Origin: Prevotella sp.
Lineage (GTDB): Bacteria > Bacteroidota > Bacteroidia > Bacteroidales > Bacteroidaceae
Assembly (NCBI GenBank): GCA_016291915.1
Contig: JAEEZP010000296.1
Location: 1-17,158, forward strand
DNA: 17,158 bases
Direction of reading: 5' to 3'
Part shown: one piece after another, positions 15,169 to 17,158 of the stretch
Position numbering within the stretch: position 1 is the first letter of the stretch
Layout of the letters: every line of letters starts with the position of its first letter
Program-made: the position numbers and the translations under genes
The notes under the pieces: generated by a model
The model's database searches: none
What the model saw: only the letters and a program-made list of their open reading frames with translations
Told to the model about the DNA's origin: nothing

Positions 15169-15684
15169 ATGGATACAACCATTGAAAACAAGAACCGTCA
15201 GATTATCGGTGAAACCTACCAAAAGGTGAGATCTGAACTCTTTTCCATTTTCCGTCAGGCATGTATTGCGGAGAAGACTTGTGAGGATCTCGTTCAAGAC
15301 GTGTTCTTGAAAATATTGGGGCTTGACGTGATCATTGAAGACCAGTTGAAGGCACTTGCTGTTACCATTGCATATCAGAAGCGGACAGATTATCTCCGTC
15401 ACCGCTATTATATTAATAAGGTGAAGAATGACGCTTTCTGGAAGATGGAACAGAGTTATACCAATACAGAAGCAGAGGCGAACGACATCCTCAACATGGA
15501 GATGAGGGTTATCCGATGCATGTCTGATATGGATAGCAAAATCTATAGAATGAACAGGATGGAGGAAAAGACCGCTGATGAGATTGTCATGGAGACCGGT
15601 TTGTCGAAGAGAGCTGTAGAGTCACGCATCTATCGTACCCGTAATATGGTAAGGAAGAATATCAGAAGAGTTATTAACTTTTGA
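15169..15684 (+). CDS. ECF-type RNA polymerase sigma factor
   Basis: This 171-residue protein has the two-domain form of an extracytoplasmic-function sigma factor. Region 2 is recognisable in FRQACIAEKTCEDLVQDVFLKILG (about residues 27-50), and the helix TIAYQKRTDYLRHRYY (about 64-79) continues it. After a variable linker, region 4 is DSKIYRMNRMEEKTADEIVMETGLSKRAVESRIYRTRNMVRKNIRR (about 124-168), with a helix-turn-helix centred on TADEIVMETGLSKRAVESRI. Such factors redirect RNA polymerase to a few promoters, and in Bacteroidota they often control the adjacent susC/susD genes through a FecR-like anti-sigma factor. Here no anti-sigma gene lies between it and susC, so control must come from elsewhere. 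Its stop codon lies inside regulon motif copy 5. It has an ordinary TAnnTTTG promoter. Sequence similarity to typical family members is modest, but the region 4 call is good. Confidence 0.8.
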   Translation: MDTTIENKNRQIIGETYQKVRSELFSIFRQACIAEKTCEDLVQDVFLKILGLDVIIEDQLKALAVTIAYQKRTDYLRHRYYINKVKNDAFWKMEQSYTNTEAEANDILNMEMRVIRCMSDMDSKIYRMNRMEEKTADEIVMETGLSKRAVESRIYRTRNMVRKNIRRVINF

Positions 15685-15708
15685 GTATTTTTAATACTTC
15701 ATCCGTAT
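15679..15708 (+). promoter_or_regulatory. Regulon motif copy 5 (susC promoter)
   Basis: The first box is TTTTGAGTAT (15679-15688), one mismatch from the other copies. The second is TCATCCGTAT (15699-15708), with the cores again 20 bp apart. The mismatched A is the last base of the sigma factor stop codon TGA (15682-15684), which may explain the deviation. It ends 47 bases before the susC ATG. Confidence 0.65.
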
Positions 15709-15755
15709 CACAAGATAAAATCAAATATATCGTTAATAATAAAAACCAACTGATT

Positions 15756-17158
15756 ATGAATCAAAGAAGGAAATGGTTTATGACACTGTGCCTGATGCTG
15801 GCCTCTTCGTTAGCATGGGCGCAGGACATCACTGTGAAAGGAACGGTGGTGGACCAGACAAATGAACCGCTGATCGGTGTGACCGTCATGATTGATGGTC
15901 AACAAAGTGGCGGAACAGTGACCGACTTTAACGGAAACTACTCCATCAAGGTGGCAAGTAATGGCCGTTTGAAGTTCAGTTATGTGGGTTATCAGGAACA
16001 ACTGATAGCCGTTAATGGAAAGACATCCTTGGATGTGGTCATGAGAGAAGATGCGGAACAGCTGCAAGAAGTTGTGGTTGTCGGTTATGGTACGCAAAAG
16101 AAAGAGAGTATGACAGGTGCCGTGACCGTTGTCAATTCTAAGGCTTTTGAGGAAAAGGGAGGACTCAGTTCTCCATTACAGGCTTTGCAAGGACAGGTTG
16201 CCGGAGTGATAATTACACGTGGTTCAAGTGCCCCCGGTGATGAGTCTTGGTCAATGAGCCTGCGTGGTGCATCATCAATGAACTCTACAGAGCCATTGAT
16301 TATTATTGATGGTGTGGCATCAAACTCTGTCAACGATATGCGTAACCTGAATCCTAACGATATCGAGACGATAAACTTTCTGAAAGACGGCTCAGCCGCT
16401 ATTTACGGAAGCCGTGCCGCAGGTGGCGTGGTCTTGATTACTACGAAGAAAGGAAAGGAAGGACGCGTGAAAGTAGAGTATGGCGCTTCGGCAACCTTGA
16501 AGACTCCCGGTTTGCAGCCCACAATGATGACACTCGACGAGTGGGCTGACGGAGTGATGACCGCTCTGCACAACGATGGTAACGAGAGTAATGTATGGTA
16601 CACCTATGCAGAGCTGGCAAAATTGTATAAAGGTCGTTATATCGACTTGCAGACAAGTGCCAATCCTTTCGGTACCGCTGCCTTTACTGATGTACAAGAC
16701 TTTGTCTTCTCAGAGGCAGACTGGTTGGGAGAGCTCTTCGGCAGCACATGGAGCACAGAGCATCAACTGAGCGTCAGTGGAGGAACAGACAAGAGCAGCT
16801 ACCGTCTTTCCCTTGGTTACAATTACGACGGCTCAACCCTTCAGTATGGTGACAATAACAACAACCGCTATAACTTCCGTCTGAACAATACGTTTAAGTT
16901 CACCGACAAGGTGTCATTGGAGTCGAGTATCGCATACAGCCGCCAAGAGCAGGTTGCTCCTACAATGATAGGATCAGCACTCACCAATACCATGCCGATG
17001 CCGGGTCTTCCCTTTACAGCAATGGATGGCAAGCCATACGCATGGGGTACCTGGGGTTCACCGGTGGCTAAAGTGCAGTTGGGTGGTAACAACAAACTGA
17101 CGGTTTCTAACATCAGCATCAGTGAAACACTGAATTATGATATCAACAGCTGGCTCAC
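15756..17158 (+). CDS. SusC-like TonB-dependent outer-membrane glycan transporter (partial, cut by window end)
   Basis: The 5' part (467 codons) of a SusC-type transporter is present; full proteins have about 1,000 residues. It begins with a signal peptide, MNQRRKWFMTLCLMLASSLAWAQ. A carboxypeptidase-regulatory-like beta domain follows (DITVKGTVVDQTNEPLIGV to MREDAEQLQ, about residues 24-103). Then comes the hallmark VVVVGYGTQKK at 106-116. The plug domain follows, with LQALQGQVAGVIITRGSS, EPLIIIDGVAS and AAIYGSRAAGGVVLITTKKG, and the first barrel strands start after about residue 225 (STEHQLSVSGGTDKSSYRLSLGYNYDG). It takes oligosaccharides across the outer membrane with energy from TonB and normally works with a surface SusD lipoprotein, which should lie beyond the window. 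The ATG at 15756 fits the signal peptide. Regulon motif copy 5 is upstream, tying it to the enzyme operons. Confidence 0.95.
   Translation, partial: MNQRRKWFMTLCLMLASSLAWAQDITVKGTVVDQTNEPLIGVTVMIDGQQSGGTVTDFNGNYSIKVASNGRLKFSYVGYQEQLIAVNGKTSLDVVMREDAEQLQEVVVVGYGTQKKESMTGAVTVVNSKAFEEKGGLSSPLQALQGQVAGVIITRGSSAPGDESWSMSLRGASSMNSTEPLIIIDGVASNSVNDMRNLNPNDIETINFLKDGSAAIYGSRAAGGVVLITTKKGKEGRVKVEYGASATLKTPGLQPTMMTLDEWADGVMTALHNDGNESNVWYTYAELAKLYKGRYIDLQTSANPFGTAAFTDVQDFVFSEADWLGELFGSTWSTEHQLSVSGGTDKSSYRLSLGYNYDGSTLQYGDNNNNRYNFRLNNTFKFTDKVSLESSIAYSRQEQVAPTMIGSALTNTMPMPGLPFTAMDGKPYAWGTWGSPVAKVQLGGNNKLTVSNISISETLNYDINSWL

Noticed and set aside
15166..15170. CGTAT directly at the sigma-factor start codon, as a possible sixth motif copy.
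   Set aside because: The position 20 bp upstream has no TTTTG or CGTA match, and a standard TATATTTG promoter is present instead.
16090..16099. Another TTTTGCGTA word, on the minus strand inside susC.
   Set aside because: It is forced by the codons of the conserved YGTQK motif, and there is no second CGTAT box 20 bp further on the minus strand.
1..17158. CRISPR arrays, tRNA genes, insertion sequences or integration sites.
   Set aside because: No regularly spaced repeats, cloverleaf-like sequences, transposase-like proteins or terminal repeats were seen by eye. Very short or degenerate elements could be missed without a search.

Overview
The window looks like a chromosomal segment of a Bacteroidota bacterium, most likely a Prevotella/Segatella-type gut or rumen organism. 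The evidence is a SusC-type TonB-dependent transporter, a propeller-sensor AraC regulator, GH88, GH97 and GH146-type enzymes, promoters of the TAnnTTTG class, and the absence of clear Shine-Dalgarno sequences. No tRNA, rRNA, CRISPR or insertion sequence was seen. The genus is inferred.

Layout. Positions 1-1670 are ordinary genes: an iron-sulfur-type flavoprotein (+), a ZIP metal transporter (-) and a tiny winged-helix protein (-). From about 1800 to the right edge lies a polysaccharide utilization locus (PUL). It holds a GH88 lipoprotein (-). Divergent from it is an operon of three genes: a lyase/beta-helix fusion, a GH97 and an alpha/beta-hydrolase. Next comes a second operon with a FucP-like sugar permease and a GH146/GH127-type beta-L-arabinofuranosidase. 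A 415-base gene-free stretch follows, then a membrane-bound AraC regulator with a propeller sensor but no kinase, then an orphan ECF sigma factor, and then a susC that runs off the window. Its susD partner is presumably beyond the edge.

Inferred working model: SusC imports an acidic, arabinose-bearing, possibly esterified plant or exudate glycan. The lyase half of the fusion cuts next to uronates and leaves 4,5-unsaturated ends, which GH88 removes. GH97, GH146 and the esterase-like protein trim side groups, and the permease brings released sugars across the inner membrane.

The main discovery is a 30-bp bipartite motif: TTTTGCGTAW, then 10 bases, then NNNTNCGTAT. The TNCGTA cores are exactly 20 bp apart. 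It occurs five times, each in an intergenic or gene-end position: before GH88 (-), before the lyase/beta-helix operon (+), before the permease operon (+), after the arabinofuranosidase gene where no coding start follows, and before susC (overlapping the sigma factor stop codon). This defines a local regulon that joins all PUL transcription units and leaves out the two regulator genes, which carry TATATTTGCAT-type promoters instead. The copy without a gene is followed after about 100 bases by a strong hairpin, so it may drive an undescribed small RNA. Next to it is a palindrome cluster in which one arm can pair with two different partners.
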